Assembly (NCBI GenBank): GCA_021030905.1
Contig: JAGFMI010000022.1
Span: 558,001 to 622,000 of the forward strand
Origin: Pyrenula massariospora
Lineage: Eukaryota > Ascomycota > Eurotiomycetes > Pyrenulales > Pyrenulaceae
Direction of reading: 5' to 3'
Length of the DNA stretch: 64,000 nt
Within the stretch, counting starts at the first letter, position 1, and each line of letters begins with the position of its first letter. Both the position numbers and the translations under genes were made by a program. This document shows, one piece after another, positions 1-12,442 of this stretch. Below the pieces are notes generated by a model that made no database searches, was not told the origin of the DNA, and saw only the letters and a list, made by a program, of their open reading frames with translations.

Positions 1-2202
1 ACCACCTCATCCGCTGACGAAACCGAAGACTTGCTACCCCTCCTGCGCGAGGTCATGGCTAAGCACCCTACCGCCAATGCTGTCTGCACTGGGGCTATTC
101 TAAGCACCTATCAGCGGACCCGCGTCGAATCAATCGCTGTGCGTCTCGGACTTACGCCGCTAGCCTATCTCTGGCAGTATCCTTTTCTGCCTCGACCGCC
201 AGACACGGCACCCTCTGTGACCGGGCTTTTAGATGACATGGCCGCGGCCGACTGCGAAGCAAGGATCATCAAAATAGCAAGTGGTGGGCTAGATGAAGAT
301 GTCCTTAATGGTGACGTCTGCAGTGAAAAGATCAGGAGAAAGATTGCTAGAAGTATGACGCGATATGCGGGTCCGGATGAGGTAGGCACAGCAGAATTGA
401 TGGGGAGTGTTCTTGGAGAGGGTGGGGAATATGAGACATTAGCTCTAGACGGTCCAAAGAGCTTATGGCAGTCCAGAATTGAGGTCGATCAGGCTGAAAA
501 TGAAATCTTTAGGGGAGAAGGAGGCACTTTGTCTCTCAAGATTAAAAAGGCGCAGTTGGTACCGAAGGATACACAGATACCCAAGGAGCAAGAAGAACTT
601 AGAATTCCACCTCTCCTCTCCCAGCAATTCTCAGAGCTTCAGGCCAAGCTTTCAAGCTCGACGTTATCCTCTACGAACGGGACTTCAGCGCCGTCACCAT
701 CCTCCTCCTCTCAATCACCCTTCCCTCCTCCAACGCCCATCCCTCTCCGACCAACTATCTCCCACCACCCCCCTTCCAATACCGTCTTCATCTCCAACCT
801 CACAACCTCAACCCCCCACACCCCCCTCCCCGACCAACTAACCTCCATCCTCACCCAACTCACCCACCTCCTCTCCACCCTCCCCACCCCTCTAACCCCC
901 ACCTCCACCCTCCACACAACCCTCCTCCTCCGCCACATCTCCGACTTCCCCACCCTCAACACCCACTACTCGACCTGGCCCCTCCCCCACCCCCTCCCCC
1001 CATCCCGCGTCACCCTCGCCGCAGGCCCCACCCTCCCAGACGGCATCTCCCTCTCCGCCTCCTTCGTCCTCTCCACCTCCACCGCCACCGCCCCGAGAAG
1101 CGGCCTGCACGTCCAATCCCTGAGCTACTGGGCCCCCGCCAACATCGGGCCCTACTCCCAAGCCATCTCCTCCCCCCTTTTCTCACCTGTCGCTGCCGCT
1201 CTCGTCTACCCCGCCGGCCAGATCCCGCTAGTCCCCGCGACCATGGCCGCGCTGCCCGCCGAAGCGCCGTTTTACGAGAACGCCGTGCTCGGGCTGCAGC
1301 ATTTGTTCCGCGTGGGGCGGGCGACGGGGGTGAGGTGGTGGGGTGGGGGTGGGATTGCGTTTTTGGCGAGGTGTGACGGGGATCGGGGGGAGATGCGGGG
1401 GAGGGTTGGGGTTGTGGGGGGTGCTTGGGGGGCGGTGCATAGGATTCCGTCTGGGGACGTGGAGGGGGAGGAGGGGGAGGAAGAAGAAGAGGGGGATGTG
1501 TGGGATAGGGTGTACAATCGCGGACAGGGAGGGGGGAAGGGGGATGTGGAGGTTCCGCGGGCGATGGTGGAGGGGGATTGGCCGGCGCTGCCGGATTTCA
1601 GCGTGCTGGAGGAGAAACCAGTGTCGATGGAGGGTGAGGGTGGGGCGGTGCCGCCGTTCTTCGCGGTCGAGGTTGAGGCGCTGCCGCGGGGTGTGCCGGT
1701 TGAGTGGTGGGGGTTGGGGTTCGCGGATCCGGAGGGGATGAGGGGAGGGGGCCGATGGAGGGTCAGGAACGAGACGGCGGGGAGCGGGGACGTGGGTGGA
1801 GGGGTATCTACTGAGGTGCGGCGGTCTGTGCTGGTAGGTGCTGGCGGGGAGGTGCTTGGGCCGGGCTTTGCGAGCCTGGCTGTTCATCTCAACGGAGAAG
1901 AAGGTGCAGGAGGAGCACCTGCGCTCGACATGGCGTCGCTGCTCAGTCATCTTGAGCAATCCTCCGCCGGTGGGTCGCAGAAGGCGGAGGGCGAGGTTGT
2001 GCACGTCACGCTCTACGCGCCGGCGATCTCGTCGGCTTTCTCGGAAAGAGAGGCGAGGTATCGACGAGCGTTCATAGATGGTGCGCTGCAGAAGTGGGAG
2101 GGCAGGGTGCAGGTCGTGCCTTGTTACTCGGTCTGGAGCGCTGACGGGAGGGAGGCTCTTGGCGGTATCGTCGTGAGGTCGGAGGGAGGTGTTAGTTCTT
2201 GA
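1..2202 (+). CDS. DPH6: Diphthine-ammonia ligase DPH6, 5' end outside window
   Basis: Catalyses the last step of diphthamide synthesis, the ATP-dependent amidation of diphthine on elongation factor 2 in the cytosol. The frame is open from base 1, so the N-terminus with the ATP-binding PP-loop lies upstream; 733 residues are present. Seen here: the C-terminal part of the ATP-pyrophosphatase domain with the family motif GEGGEYETL near bases 415-441, then a low-complexity Pro/Ser/Thr linker, then two RidA/YjgF-like domains. The second carries SYWAPANIGPYSQAI around bases 1123-1167. This ATPase plus two RidA modules is the usual fungal and plant DPH6 architecture. No intron is visible. The coding strand is C-rich at about 690-1250 and becomes extremely G-rich at about 1310-1800, which creates long spurious antisense frames. 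Confidence 0.93.
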   Translation, partial: TTSSADETEDLLPLLREVMAKHPTANAVCTGAILSTYQRTRVESIAVRLGLTPLAYLWQYPFLPRPPDTAPSVTGLLDDMAAADCEARIIKIASGGLDEDVLNGDVCSEKIRRKIARSMTRYAGPDEVGTAELMGSVLGEGGEYETLALDGPKSLWQSRIEVDQAENEIFRGEGGTLSLKIKKAQLVPKDTQIPKEQEELRIPPLLSQQFSELQAKLSSSTLSSTNGTSAPSPSSSSQSPFPPPTPIPLRPTISHHPPSNTVFISNLTTSTPHTPLPDQLTSILTQLTHLLSTLPTPLTPTSTLHTTLLLRHISDFPTLNTHYSTWPLPHPLPPSRVTLAAGPTLPDGISLSASFVLSTSTATAPRSGLHVQSLSYWAPANIGPYSQAISSPLFSPVAAALVYPAGQIPLVPATMAALPAEAPFYENAVLGLQHLFRVGRATGVRWWGGGGIAFLARCDGDRGEMRGRVGVVGGAWGAVHRIPSGDVEGEEGEEEEEGDVWDRVYNRGQGGGKGDVEVPRAMVEGDWPALPDFSVLEEKPVSMEGEGGAVPPFFAVEVEALPRGVPVEWWGLGFADPEGMRGGGRWRVRNETAGSGDVGGGVSTEVRRSVLVGAGGEVLGPGFASLAVHLNGEEGAGGAPALDMASLLSHLEQSSAGGSQKAEGEVVHVTLYAPAISSAFSEREARYRRAFIDGALQKWEGRVQVVPCYSVWSADGREALGGIVVRSEGGVSS

Positions 2203-3184
2203 TGGGATGGCGGGTGAGAGTTCGACGGGGTTGCAGAGGGGAAGATGAGGTGTTGTTGATGGTGTTGAGCGCTGGGAGGAGGTAGATGTTAATGAATGGC
2301 TTGTTTCGCCGTCTGGAGAAGTTGCTTTGGAGGGATAAACCGTCCTGAGGGGGAAATCGAATTCAGGCAATGGAAGGTGTGTGAGGAACATTGAAGAGGA
2401 AGATAGTCATTACATTGGTCGTGAAAACCGAGGCGATCCTTGGTAGAAGAGAAATAGTCTAAGAGGTAGTAGTCAGGATAGGCATTGGTGGTCGCCGGAG
2501 GCATAGTTGCGAAAGAACAGGCTATCCGTCAAGAAATGGGTAGATCTGGGAATAGACACAATTTTTGAGGTGAACACTGTCCAAGCAAAAATACACCTTG
2601 GCAGATGATAATGTTGGTTGCCGTTATCATTGCCTAAACGTAAACGTAAAGGGTACACGACCATGTGCATTTAGGGAACCTTGAAAAATATTTTCGAAGT
2701 GATTGCTATGCATACCAAAACCTATAGTACAGTAACATATAAACAACAAAGCCCCCCTTTTCAACCCCACGCAACTAAAATACATAAAAAGATGGTCAAG
2801 AAAAAATATGCGAGAGAAGCTCATCCAGCTCACTTCTTGCGTCGCCAGAGAAAAATAAATAACATCAGCTGTGCACAGATGTAAGGAAATGTTGTGTGAT
2901 ATGTCGTCCTAGCACGAGCATATGTCCGTCTGTTCAATCTCATCCACCAACTATCCACAGCAGCAAATAGAATTAGCCAATGTCATGTCTCTTTTGAAGC
3001 TCCTCAACCAGACCAGCATAGTGATAAGGAAGAGAGAGCAAGAGGTGTGTCAACCTGTCCAGTCCTGTCTCCTGAAAACCCAAAGACTCCGCCATCAGAG
3101 AATGTCTATAGTCATCAGGTCAAAAAGCGTCGTCTTGGTCGCATGATCTTCATCACAAACATCCTACACTCGACATGACGAGAC
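2203..3184. other. Intergenic, convergent 3' regions
   Basis: Lies between the stops of DPH6 (plus) and the zinc-finger regulator (minus). It should hold both 3' untranslated regions. I see A/T-rich tracts (2750-2870) but no conserved coding frame. Confidence 0.6.
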
Positions 3185-5153
3185 TTAGAATTCATCCCTC
3201 TTTCTCTTCTTCTTGCCCTCTCCGCCCATCGGGCTCAGACTGCGCGAGCCCATCGGACTGAGGGTCCCATCACTCCCGCTGCTGCTGCTCTGCGCGGCCG
3301 CCGCGTTTGCAGCATCGAACAGGACATGCCCCAAACTTCGGTCTTCATCATACGGCACCATTGATGGTGGAGGGAGTTGACCGGGCTCGATGACGTCCAG
3401 ATGGATCGCTCCACCGCCATGTGTGCGAGCGTGCTGTGCAAGGTTGTCGCTACGGGAGAACTTCTTGCCGCACTCATTACACTCGAAAGGCTTGTCGGCT
3501 GTGTGAAGAGAACGGTAGTGGCGCTTAAGGTGCTCCTGGCGACGGAAGCGGCGGTTGCAGAGTTGGCAGACGAAGGTCTTGGAAGGGTCTTCGGTAAGAG
3601 ACTGCTTGCGGCCGCGGCGGTTGACAGGGACGACAGGTGTTTGTGGGGTGTGAGGGTCATTCGAGGTTGCCATCGGAGTGCTGGTTGAAGAATATGTGGC
3701 TTGGGGAGCGGAGGATTGTTGAGGGGTTGTGTGGGAAGAATCGCCGTTTGTATGGGTGTGAACGCCGGCGCTGGCAGCAAGAAAGTCCGAGTCGCTGATT
3801 GAATCTTGTGTGATCTTCTTCGACGGCCGCTTCTTACTGGGTTTCATGCCCTGGTTGGTGCTTTCCGAGCCGCTATAAGAGGCGGAATCAGGGGGTGAGG
3901 GAAGACCGGACGTGGCCAAAGTCTCTTCTTCCTCAAAGTCTCCAAAGGCCTCTTCACTCAGGTAATCGTCCTCTTCCGATGAGAACGAGACCCTTTGGCG
4001 CTTATCACCGTTGTAGATGGTGTTCTCCACAGGGGCGAAATTAACGAACCCGTTAAAGCCGTCCTCGGAGTCAAGATCGGAAATGGGATCGAAAGCTGGA
4101 AGACCGTTCGGAATCTCTTCACTGATGCTGGAGAAGGATGACGAGAAAGACGTTGGCGTGTTAACGATAGCGACGGAGCCCGCCAGAGCGAATTTGTGCT
4201 CCTCGTCCTCGGCACTGAGAGTTGGAAGAGGAGGAAATTCTAATGTATTTGCAACAATAGCGCACGACTCAGTGGCACCCACAGTAAGTTGACGAGGATC
4301 ACAAAAGTTGGCGGATTGTGGTTGTTGAGAGGTTTGCATGAGGGTGGGAACAGGGGAAGGGGAAGGGGAAAGCGAAGGACAGGAGACGGTCGCAGAGAGA
4401 AGTTCGGAGGCTTGGCTAGCCGTAACTGACGGCGGGTGCACGAACACTAAAATTTGGGGGGTCAGCCTGCGCACCCAGAAATTCCGGTATTCAACACGAA
4501 TTTTGAATGCACAAAATGATGCTCTTTACACAAATTTCACTCCGGTTATTGGTGTCGAAAGTAAAAGACATACCTGGATTCATTTTCGGCGAACCACAAT
4601 GACTGAAATCACCAGCCAAGATCTCAGAGTTTACTTCCTCTTCGCACCCTTCCTTCACGCCCTCCAATCCTTCGACACCAAAGAAAGCACCATTGACCGG
4701 TGTTGGTAGCAATCCACATGTTGACGGTGGGCTGCTGATGGCGCTGGCGGACGAGGAAAGAGGAGGGGTCGATGGGAAGTTGTAGACGAAGGAAGTGTCA
4801 AGAGGCATCAAAGCTGGCGAATCTTGCTGCACAATAATGGTTGGCTTCGCAGACATCGGCCTTGGAGATGCAATTGGAGTCATGTTCAAGGCTGAATTAT
4901 ATGGGGTCTTGGGCTGCAAGGGCGGCTGGGCGTGCACAAGCTGAGGGTGAACCAGCATTCCAGGATGAGGCGCAGAGGTAGGTTGCTGCATAGATGCCAG
5001 AGACATCATCTGCTGACCATATGTGTGAACATCCGATGGATGAGGTGTAAAATGCCCGTGTTGGCGATGTTGTGGGTCAGGGTCTGGGGTATAGTAGTAG
5101 AACGGGGATGGTCCCAGGCCTGCAGCGGGGGGAGCTGCAAATTGTTGTTCCAT
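3185..5153 (-). CDS. msnA: C2H2 zinc-finger stress regulator, MsnA/Seb1 (Msn2/4) type
   Basis: Transcription factor of the Msn2/Msn4 group, which binds stress-response elements (AGGGG) in the nucleus. Two exons, 5153-4574 and 4446-3185, with a GTATGT...TTTTAG intron of 127 nt, give 613 residues. Two tandem C2H2 fingers sit at about residues 485-537 (CxxC...HxxxxH and CxxC...HxxxH, with [11 protein letters not shown] and [14 protein letters not shown]). These match the filamentous-fungal MsnA/Seb1 fingers closely. The long N-terminal region is disordered (Gln/Pro/Ser) with acidic stretches near residues 340-375 suited to activation. A KKRKR basic tail ends the protein. The start MEQQF is the first ATG in frame. 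An unusually long upstream leader is likely (see 5154-5900). Confidence 0.88.
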
Positions 5154-5900
5154 TATATTGGATGTTCTGTTCTAGCGAGTTACATGATCAGAAATTGTTG
5201 AGTTGATAAATACACAACAGAACATACCCGTGATACGGATGGGAAGGATCAAGTGTCTTGAAAGACTTGTGTCGTGAGGGTCTGAATTAGGTACTATTGA
5301 TTCGTAGTATTGGCCACTTTCGGCACATAAAATTAGTGGTCACAATTGTGTAGGTTGGCCTCTGATTTTCACAGGTTGGCGTGACGTAGGAAATGTCTTC
5401 AAGGAATGACTTGGAGTTGATGAGTTCCGGGAATGGTGTGATGATGGTGATACAGGTGCTTCGGATATCTGGATTTCAGCGATATCGATGAACTCGTCCA
5501 AAAACTAGAGGACAGAGACGTAGATCGGTGATATTACAGGTTGGAGTATGTCAAAGGAATGACTGATATTCGAGATAATGTTCGACACGAGCAGACCAAG
5601 AGATTCGACCTGACTGACGAGACAAAATCCGGAAAATTGACGCAAATGAAAAAATAACGAAAGGTGGATTAAAAGTGAAAAAAGATAGGTCGCGGGGAAC
5701 GAATGGCAGATCCAAGGATCCAAGTTGATATGAAGAAGAGAGGAATAGAACGGTGACGAGGAAGAGACTGTGGGATAAAGAACGATCTACTTGGGCCATG
5801 GGCCGGCCTGGTGGAGAGATGGGGCACCGGGGCCTCCAGCGGATGGGCCGGTCATGTCGCAGCAGTCTGGGATAGGCCGAAGGTCCAGGAACAGCATAAG
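5154..5900 (-). promoter_or_regulatory. Leader and promoter of the zinc-finger regulator
   Basis: On the minus strand this stretch is pyrimidine-rich, especially 5785-5730, as is typical just around fungal transcription starts. I found no second coding exon in frame with MEQQF. Inference: a long 5' untranslated leader; the exact start cannot be read from sequence. Confidence 0.4.
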
Positions 5901-8900
5901 CGCAGAACAACTAATGGGGAAGCGGAAAGCCGCCCCCAGCATGCATCTATCGTCGCAGTCGTACTCTGGTTTTGGTGGTGAGAGAGGACAACAGGCTGGG
6001 TGAGACTCGGAACGGTGGTTGCAGCTAGATGGTTAGTGTGGCCTCTAGCACGACAGGATCCATGAGCGCCCCATGTCCTGGCTGCAGGTCGCCGTAAAAG
6101 CAGCGCTCTGCTACACACTCTTCTGGATGTGCGCCTCTTGCCGTGCCGACTGCATTGTCGGCGCTGGACCGAAAAGAGGTCGGCAGTGGAGTAGTGCTGC
6201 TGATGGGAGATTGCGAGCGACAGGCACCGCCCTCACCACACCCACACCACCATCATGCACCTGAACCTCACGAATGGTTGTTGCAACTCGCAGGGTATGG
6301 GAAACCCGCGCATCCTGCTGTCGAAAGAACGCGGTTGATCTGTCCTTGCGCTCAAGCGGTCATCCAGAGAACTCTCTTGAGCTTGTGGTCTTTGGTACGA
6401 AGAACAGACGTTATGCGACTAAGCATCTGTTGTCAGACAGGTACCCCCACACAGCTGAGCGTCTGATCAGCGAGCAAATTTTGCATTGAATCGTGACATG
6501 CGCATCTAGTTTGGATGTACACATTTGCCAGCAGACTCGCTGAGGCCGCTCAAGACGAAGAGACCAAGCATAGTCACAACGCCGCCCAACAGCATTGAGC
6601 CCAACTACTGGCTCGCCACATGAAGCTTTTTTGCCAGCCGACTGTCAATGAATTCGCCCCATCACCGGCGATCAAGCAGGAGACGGGTGAGTGGCATCTG
6701 CTATGCAAACTTGCCGCGCGTTGTGGGTGACTTTAGCCCTGTCGACTCGCGACAGATGAAACTCCGCCACTCAGAGGCGACAATGTTCTGCAAGGTCTCG
6801 CATAATTTTTATCTCACTTCCCATAATTCTCGTAATTATCATGCCTTGAGATAAAACAGATCGATCCAACCCAACTTTCGCATAGAAACACTACGTACGC
6901 GGCTGCAAAATTAGAGTGACGATGTCTCAGTACTTCAATGCTCGCATCGCGGCAGGAATATTGTCAATCGCGCAACTGCTAGCGCCGACCTCGGCTGAGG
7001 AAGAGAAAAGTTCTGACGAGACGAGCACGCCTTTCGATCCCTGTGCGAAGTAACGCATTGGTGTATGCGAGCCGGCGACCATGGTGCTTCGGTCGTCACG
7101 GACTTGCTGAGGGTGCAAGCCAAGACGAGATCATCTGGTACGAATTAGTAGCAGTGTTTCAGAATTCACGCGCCACCGACTACGAGAGACCTTCGCATAG
7201 CTTTCATTCCAGTTGCTTCTCGAGACGTGGGATCGCCATACTTGTCGGCGGATCGCCCTTCACATGTGCTGGTGTCTGTGTGCACTCATTGGCAGAGTCA
7301 GCGTTTCCATCAGAGGTTGCAAACGCAAAGCTGAACGCGCTCGCCGTCCACTGGGGCGCGAGAAACGAATGCCCACCTTTTCGGGCAGGCGATCTCGATC
7401 ACACCCACTGGAGAGAGTCTTTAAGCAAAGGCGGTTAGGCCCTTCCGCTGACCGTTGATTGACTGCATGAAAAGATCCATTGGAGCAATGGATTAGCAGC
7501 TAAAGATAGCCAGTGAAACAGTGTGGCAGCCTCTGAAAAGCAGCAACAGGACTTACCTCAATGCCGTTAAGCGCCAAGGTCAAACCCGGCTCGGTGGCGC
7601 CGACGGACCTGAGCTCACCATTGAGCCAAAGCCTCTCGCTTGAGTCGCTTCTGCCATTCTCTTCCGCCAAGTGGTGCCGTCAAGTGTCATAGTGCATCAA
7701 TTGGACTATCCACTGCGCTGTGCGTCGGGTCTTCCAGAATCCACGAAGGCTGTTGTTCGTTGATTTGATGACATGGGTCTAGAGGCCAGCCGCTTGCCTG
7801 CCTCTCAGCGCGACTACCAGTCTATCACACCCCACCATCGCGACCTCGGCGACCTTCTAACGCAGGAACATATGCAGGTACACCTTTGCGGAATTTGCCT
7901 GAACACATGTGATAGATGGTCGGGGTGTGCTGCTCCATTTGGTCTTCTCCCACACTGTTTCGTTATATCGATGGGCTTCAAAGTCTGCTTCACCGTTCGT
8001 TCTGAGAGACCTGTATAGCCTATTTCATCAATGTACGGATATCAATGCAAGCACTGACCTTCTAGAATCATTGCAAATGCCCATATCATTACGAAGGCCC
8101 ACAAATATTTTTCCGTCGCCTGGAGATTTTGACGGTTGGAATCTGCGGAGGAGAACGCCTCTTCAGCCAGGGTGGGGGGGTCCGGTCCCGGGGAACATGG
8201 CCACGAGCGGTCTTAACTTGCTTCGTATTGACTAGGGTCTCCATCTCTTCCACCATTATCGACCCTATCACGGATTTTTTCATCAAATGCCAACTCGGCA
8301 TATCTTTTGAAGTGCGACTCCTTAGCATGCGACATCACGCTATCGCCGAGTCGTCTTGAAACGATCATCTTCCACGGTACCTAAACAACCCCCAGAACTT
8401 GGGGCAAATCCTCTGCAAGCGGCTCAAACGCCGTTTCGTATTCTTGCGTTTCATCTTTGCATTGTCTCGGCCATCCCTTCCATAACAACGTGCGGAATCC
8501 ACGTGGAATTGATGGAGCACATCGCTTAAAGCCGAGCGAAAACTCAAAAGCCTTTTGAGTACCAATGGTAAAGGTAGATCTCCCTCACTCTTGCCAGATA
8601 TTTCGTTTTGCGAGATATCAAGACACGTAAGCAATATTCAGTTTCAAGCTTTCCACGGTCACGCCCGATGTTGGACCTCTTTTTGCGTAACAATAAGTCG
8701 ATCTGTCAATATGTCAACGTTTTCGGGCTTGACATTTAACGCTTCATACGTTTTGATTGAACGAAGTTTTGCTTTTATTTTTGATTCATCAGGCCCTAAG
8801 CAGACGCGTACCTGACATCGGCCGGTGCGTGCCTCGATAGTCAAGGCTTGACCGGAGAAGCAAAACAGTCTAAAGGAATATACCGAAGACTGTTGTGTTG

Positions 8901-10750
8901 ATACATGCTGTTAAAGGCAACTCTTTAGAGCATTGAAGATCAGCTCTTGAGCCGCACGTTCATTTGCCTTGTCTCATTTGAGTCATCCTCGAACATTATC
9001 GATCGATCTCAGGTATGACGTTGCCTCGCCGCGGGTAGGTGAAGATCGCAATTTCGCAATGGCCCACCTCCGCAAAAAGGAAGGGGTTCGTCTTCAGCTC
9101 AAGCTTGGATGAAGTCATACGTGTTGGCCCATTCTCAAATGTGTTTGAGATCGGATCGAATAATTTCCTGCTGTGCACTGAACTCAGTTATGCCGCGCCT
9201 CAGACGGGCGACACCAGCACGTGATAGTAATCAATAGTGCCGCCCACAATTCAATATTCCAACGTCTCAACCAAATGTCCAAAAGTTTGATGGCCGGCTA
9301 TCCGCTGTCACGAGTCAGGTAATTAGTATCTGTCCTTATCGATGACAAGGAGGCTGTCCAGGACTCTGTCACCGGCGTCAAGGAACTCCGCAGTATTGGT
9401 AGGTTGATAAGTGACAGGCTAAGACCTCAAAATAACAATAAATGACGACAATTTAGTTCATTGAATCCATACGTTTTTAGTCACTACTAATGTGGCCATC
9501 GAAAACTTCAACTGTGACTAGAAGTGGTCAACGATCAGTGAAGCAAAGTTGAATGTGATGATCTAGACATTCCTCAAGCTTGAATACCCGTAGAATCGGA
9601 CAAAGTCTCAATAAACTTCAAAAGAAAAATCAGAAGTCTTTCAATCTGATAACGTAACAATCCAAAATACAAATCCCTAAAATCCATTCGACAGCATCAT
9701 TAGTCGTGAACGACTGCACCCATCTGTTGAACTCGCCACAGGTGAGAGCGCAAAGCTTATGAGGACGAGAGACCATCTCTCAGGCCATGAAAAATCCTCA
9801 AAACATCAACCATAACAAAGTCACCAAATCTCTTCTCTGCAGCTCCCCGTGACAACACAGGATCTCCGTCGCCTCGACTCCTCTCACTAGCCGGGTACGA
9901 AGAAGCACTCGCTCACAATCCCTAGGCTTCAGAATTTCACGTTCGTAGAAGAAATCACGCACCACCCCGAAGAGCAGCACAAGTCATACTCTTCCTATCA
10001 AAATTTTTTGTCAAATCATCATCAGCCTGTATTGTACATTTCCAAACCCCTCGCAAGTACACAAACAAATAAATACTAACCGCACACCCCCGCCAAGCCT
10101 CTTGGCACCACCGCACGCGCCCACCACAGCTAAAAATTTCTCCCTCACCTCAAACTTTCCTTTCCCTCCCATCGTGCGGCGCCCACTTAAAAATATTTCC
10201 CGTATTTGCCCCGACCTGCTCCAGAAACGTGAGAATGAGGATGAGGGTGTCAAAGTGAGGCACAGAGTGAAAATGGGGTATTGCAACCCCGGGTGCGAAC
10301 TCCTCGGCGGTGCCGTCTTTTTGATGATTTGATGGTGGGAGGGGGCATGCTGATGGGATGACTACGCCTTGTGTTATTGGCGTGAGTTCGGACATATGAT
10401 TTCAATCGATTACGGCGTTTTGTTTTTGCTGGTTAAGTTGGTTTTTGGGGGGGGTTGAGAGAGGGGAGAGACTTGGGGGTGAAGGGTTTGGATTGTGATG
10501 TTGAAGTTGGGTGGTGCGAAGAGGTGCGTGTCTTGGTCGCTTTTGAGGGGTGAATGGGAGAATGTTTGAAAGTGTACTGGCTTTGGATCGAGCAGTACAT
10601 CTAGAGATGTGTCCTGAATTCTTCATTTCTTCATGCAATGTCTACTATCTAGTGCTGCATGACCATCTCTGTGCATGTTGACGTTACAAGTCGTTATCGT
10701 CGCCAATGACGCGTTCACCCATGAACCTAATCGACACATCGATCGATCGA
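5901..10750. other. Gene-poor stretch, nothing recognised
   Basis: Nearly 5 kb in which the open frames are short (131 residues at most, at 7043-7438) and resemble no family I know. I looked for transposase, reverse-transcriptase, integrase and zinc-knuckle motifs and saw none. Composition is mixed and there are no obvious terminal repeats. It could hold a non-coding RNA or decayed sequence; I cannot tell which. Confidence 0.5.
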
Positions 10751-11897
10751 TCAATCATCCTCTGTGACCTTCTCCAGCTTCCCCGGATCTCTCTTTTGCA
10801 GCATCTCCCCAACCAGCCTCACCCTATCCAACCGAACCTTTTCTCCATCCCCATCCCCATCCATGACAAACACGACCAAGCTACTCACATTCTGAAACTT
10901 GACAAACCTCAACTCTATCTTCGCTGTCCCAGTCTCCTCATCCCAATCCCCTTCATTCAACACAATCTCCTGCGTGGGCGGGATGTCCTCCGCCTCCTCG
11001 AACCCCAACACATGCGCCCGATTCGAGTAAATCTTGATCGTCTTCGGGCGCATGGGCACCTCTTCCCCGTCCCCAGCCGGCGGCAAACTCGTGACATGCA
11101 GCGAATGAACCTTCAGCGTGCTCTGCAGTGGAACGAAAAGCATAAGCTGCTCATCCGTATCGCTCTCCACCCAATCCTTCTTCCCCTGCCCACTCCCCTT
11201 CCCCTTAGTATCCGCCGCGCTCGGCCGCGACGCATCGAAGAGCGTCCGCACCCCGCCAAACTCGCTGTCGCAATTCAGCAGCTCCAGGTCCTTGACATCG
11301 ACCTGCTCGGTGACGTCCCTGTAGCCCTTCGGCAGAGCCGCACCGAGCCAGTAGTTGCCCCCTTCGCCGCTGGCCTCGCCGTTCGCTGAGCCATCGCCCG
11401 CCGCATTCGCCTCGGCCGCGAGCTTCTTGATCGCTTCGGAGAGTTTCTTCATGTCGCTGCCGCGGATGGTTTGGGTGACGCGCCCGTGCTTGAAGGTCAT
11501 GAAGGTGGGGAGGCTGTGACGCGTGGTTATCAAATCAGTAGACGCGCAGAGTTATAGAAGAGAGGGAAATACGCTGAGACGCCGTATGCCTCGCTTAGCT
11601 GCTGCTGCTCGTCCGTGTTTATTTTCGTAAAGGTGATTTTGTTTGGACGTGAGAGCTGGGTGCTGAGCTGTTCGTAGAGGGGAGCCATGGCTTTGCAAGG
11701 GCCACACCAGTCGGCGTAGACTAGATAGGTTTGTCGTCAGCATTTTGACGCATATTCAATGTAGATATGTAAAGTCCAAGGTGTCGTGGTGGGGTGGAGG
11801 GGCAGGAGAGGGACCTACAGTCTGCGACGACGACGGTAGAGCTAGAGAGAAGGGAGCTAAATTGCTCAGGTGAGGAAATATGAACGATCTGCGACAT
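10751..11897 (-). CDS. Thioredoxin-PITH domain protein (TXNL1-like)
   Basis: Cytosolic thioredoxin-like protein that in other eukaryotes associates with the proteasome through its PITH domain. Three exons: 11897-11819, 11720-11573 and 11513-10751, introns GTAGGT...TAG and GTATTT...CACAG, giving 329 residues. Residues 1-110 are the thioredoxin fold with the intact active site WCGPC (Cys32 and Cys35) and the cis-Pro in ALPTF. After a linker with GEGGNYW, the PITH domain fills about residues 140-310 (DRVRLVGE and FVPLQSTLKVHSLHV are typical). Starting at MSQIVHIS removes any need for an upstream exon. Closely spaced upstream is DPH4 on the same strand. Confidence 0.92.
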
Positions 11898-12442
11898 TTT
11901 GGGCGTGTAATCAGGGGACGGAGAAAAGGGAGTGATAGTGAAGGAGTTTGATGGCGGTGCAGTGAGTCGGTCAGGTTGGTAATATCGGCGAGGCTACGGA
12001 CAAGGCTGAAAAGCCATGATGTGGCCCCAGAAGTGGAAATCAGTATCCATGAAGACGACAATCTTGAAGGACCAAGAATCCAAAGATTTGACATCCACAA
12101 AGAAGGAGCGATTGTGCAACTATGAATGCGTAGAGCACTGGCGGTGCTCTGTCCAAGATTTGATAGCAAGACGGAAGGCTATGAGAAGGACGCAAGCTAG
12201 GAACCATAGGACATATTGAACGAGAGTCATGAGAAGCTTCTTATTATAGGATTGAATATCACGCCAATCCCAACAGCCGCTGAAATTTCAATAGCCTGGT
12301 CAACTTGTCAACGTTCCCTCCTTCTCTGACCATTCACATGTTCTTTCCAGGTCAAGTATCTTTACGACCCTTGTTCACGCTATCTCTCCCTGGCCTTCTC
12401 AAGCTCGCTTACGTCTCTAATTTGTCCTGAAGATCGATTTTT
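11898..12442. other. Intergenic between DPH4 and TXNL1-like gene
   Basis: Both neighbours are on the minus strand, so this holds the DPH4 3' region and the promoter of the thioredoxin gene. Short frames here have no recognisable content. Confidence 0.5.

Noticed and set aside
1228-2391. 387-residue antisense frame opposite DPH6
   Set aside because: It lies opposite the G-rich part of DPH6, is dominated by Pro/His/Arg/Ser and shows no domain. Long antisense frames are expected where the sense codons are GGN/GNG.
7043-7438. 131-residue plus-strand frame in the gene-poor region
   Set aside because: No domain, no good leader, no codon pattern like the neighbours and the first codons are not in a convincing start context.
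5901-10750. Search for transposons or LTR-type elements in the large gene-poor stretch
   Set aside because: No terminal repeats, integrase, reverse-transcriptase or transposase motifs were visible in any frame.
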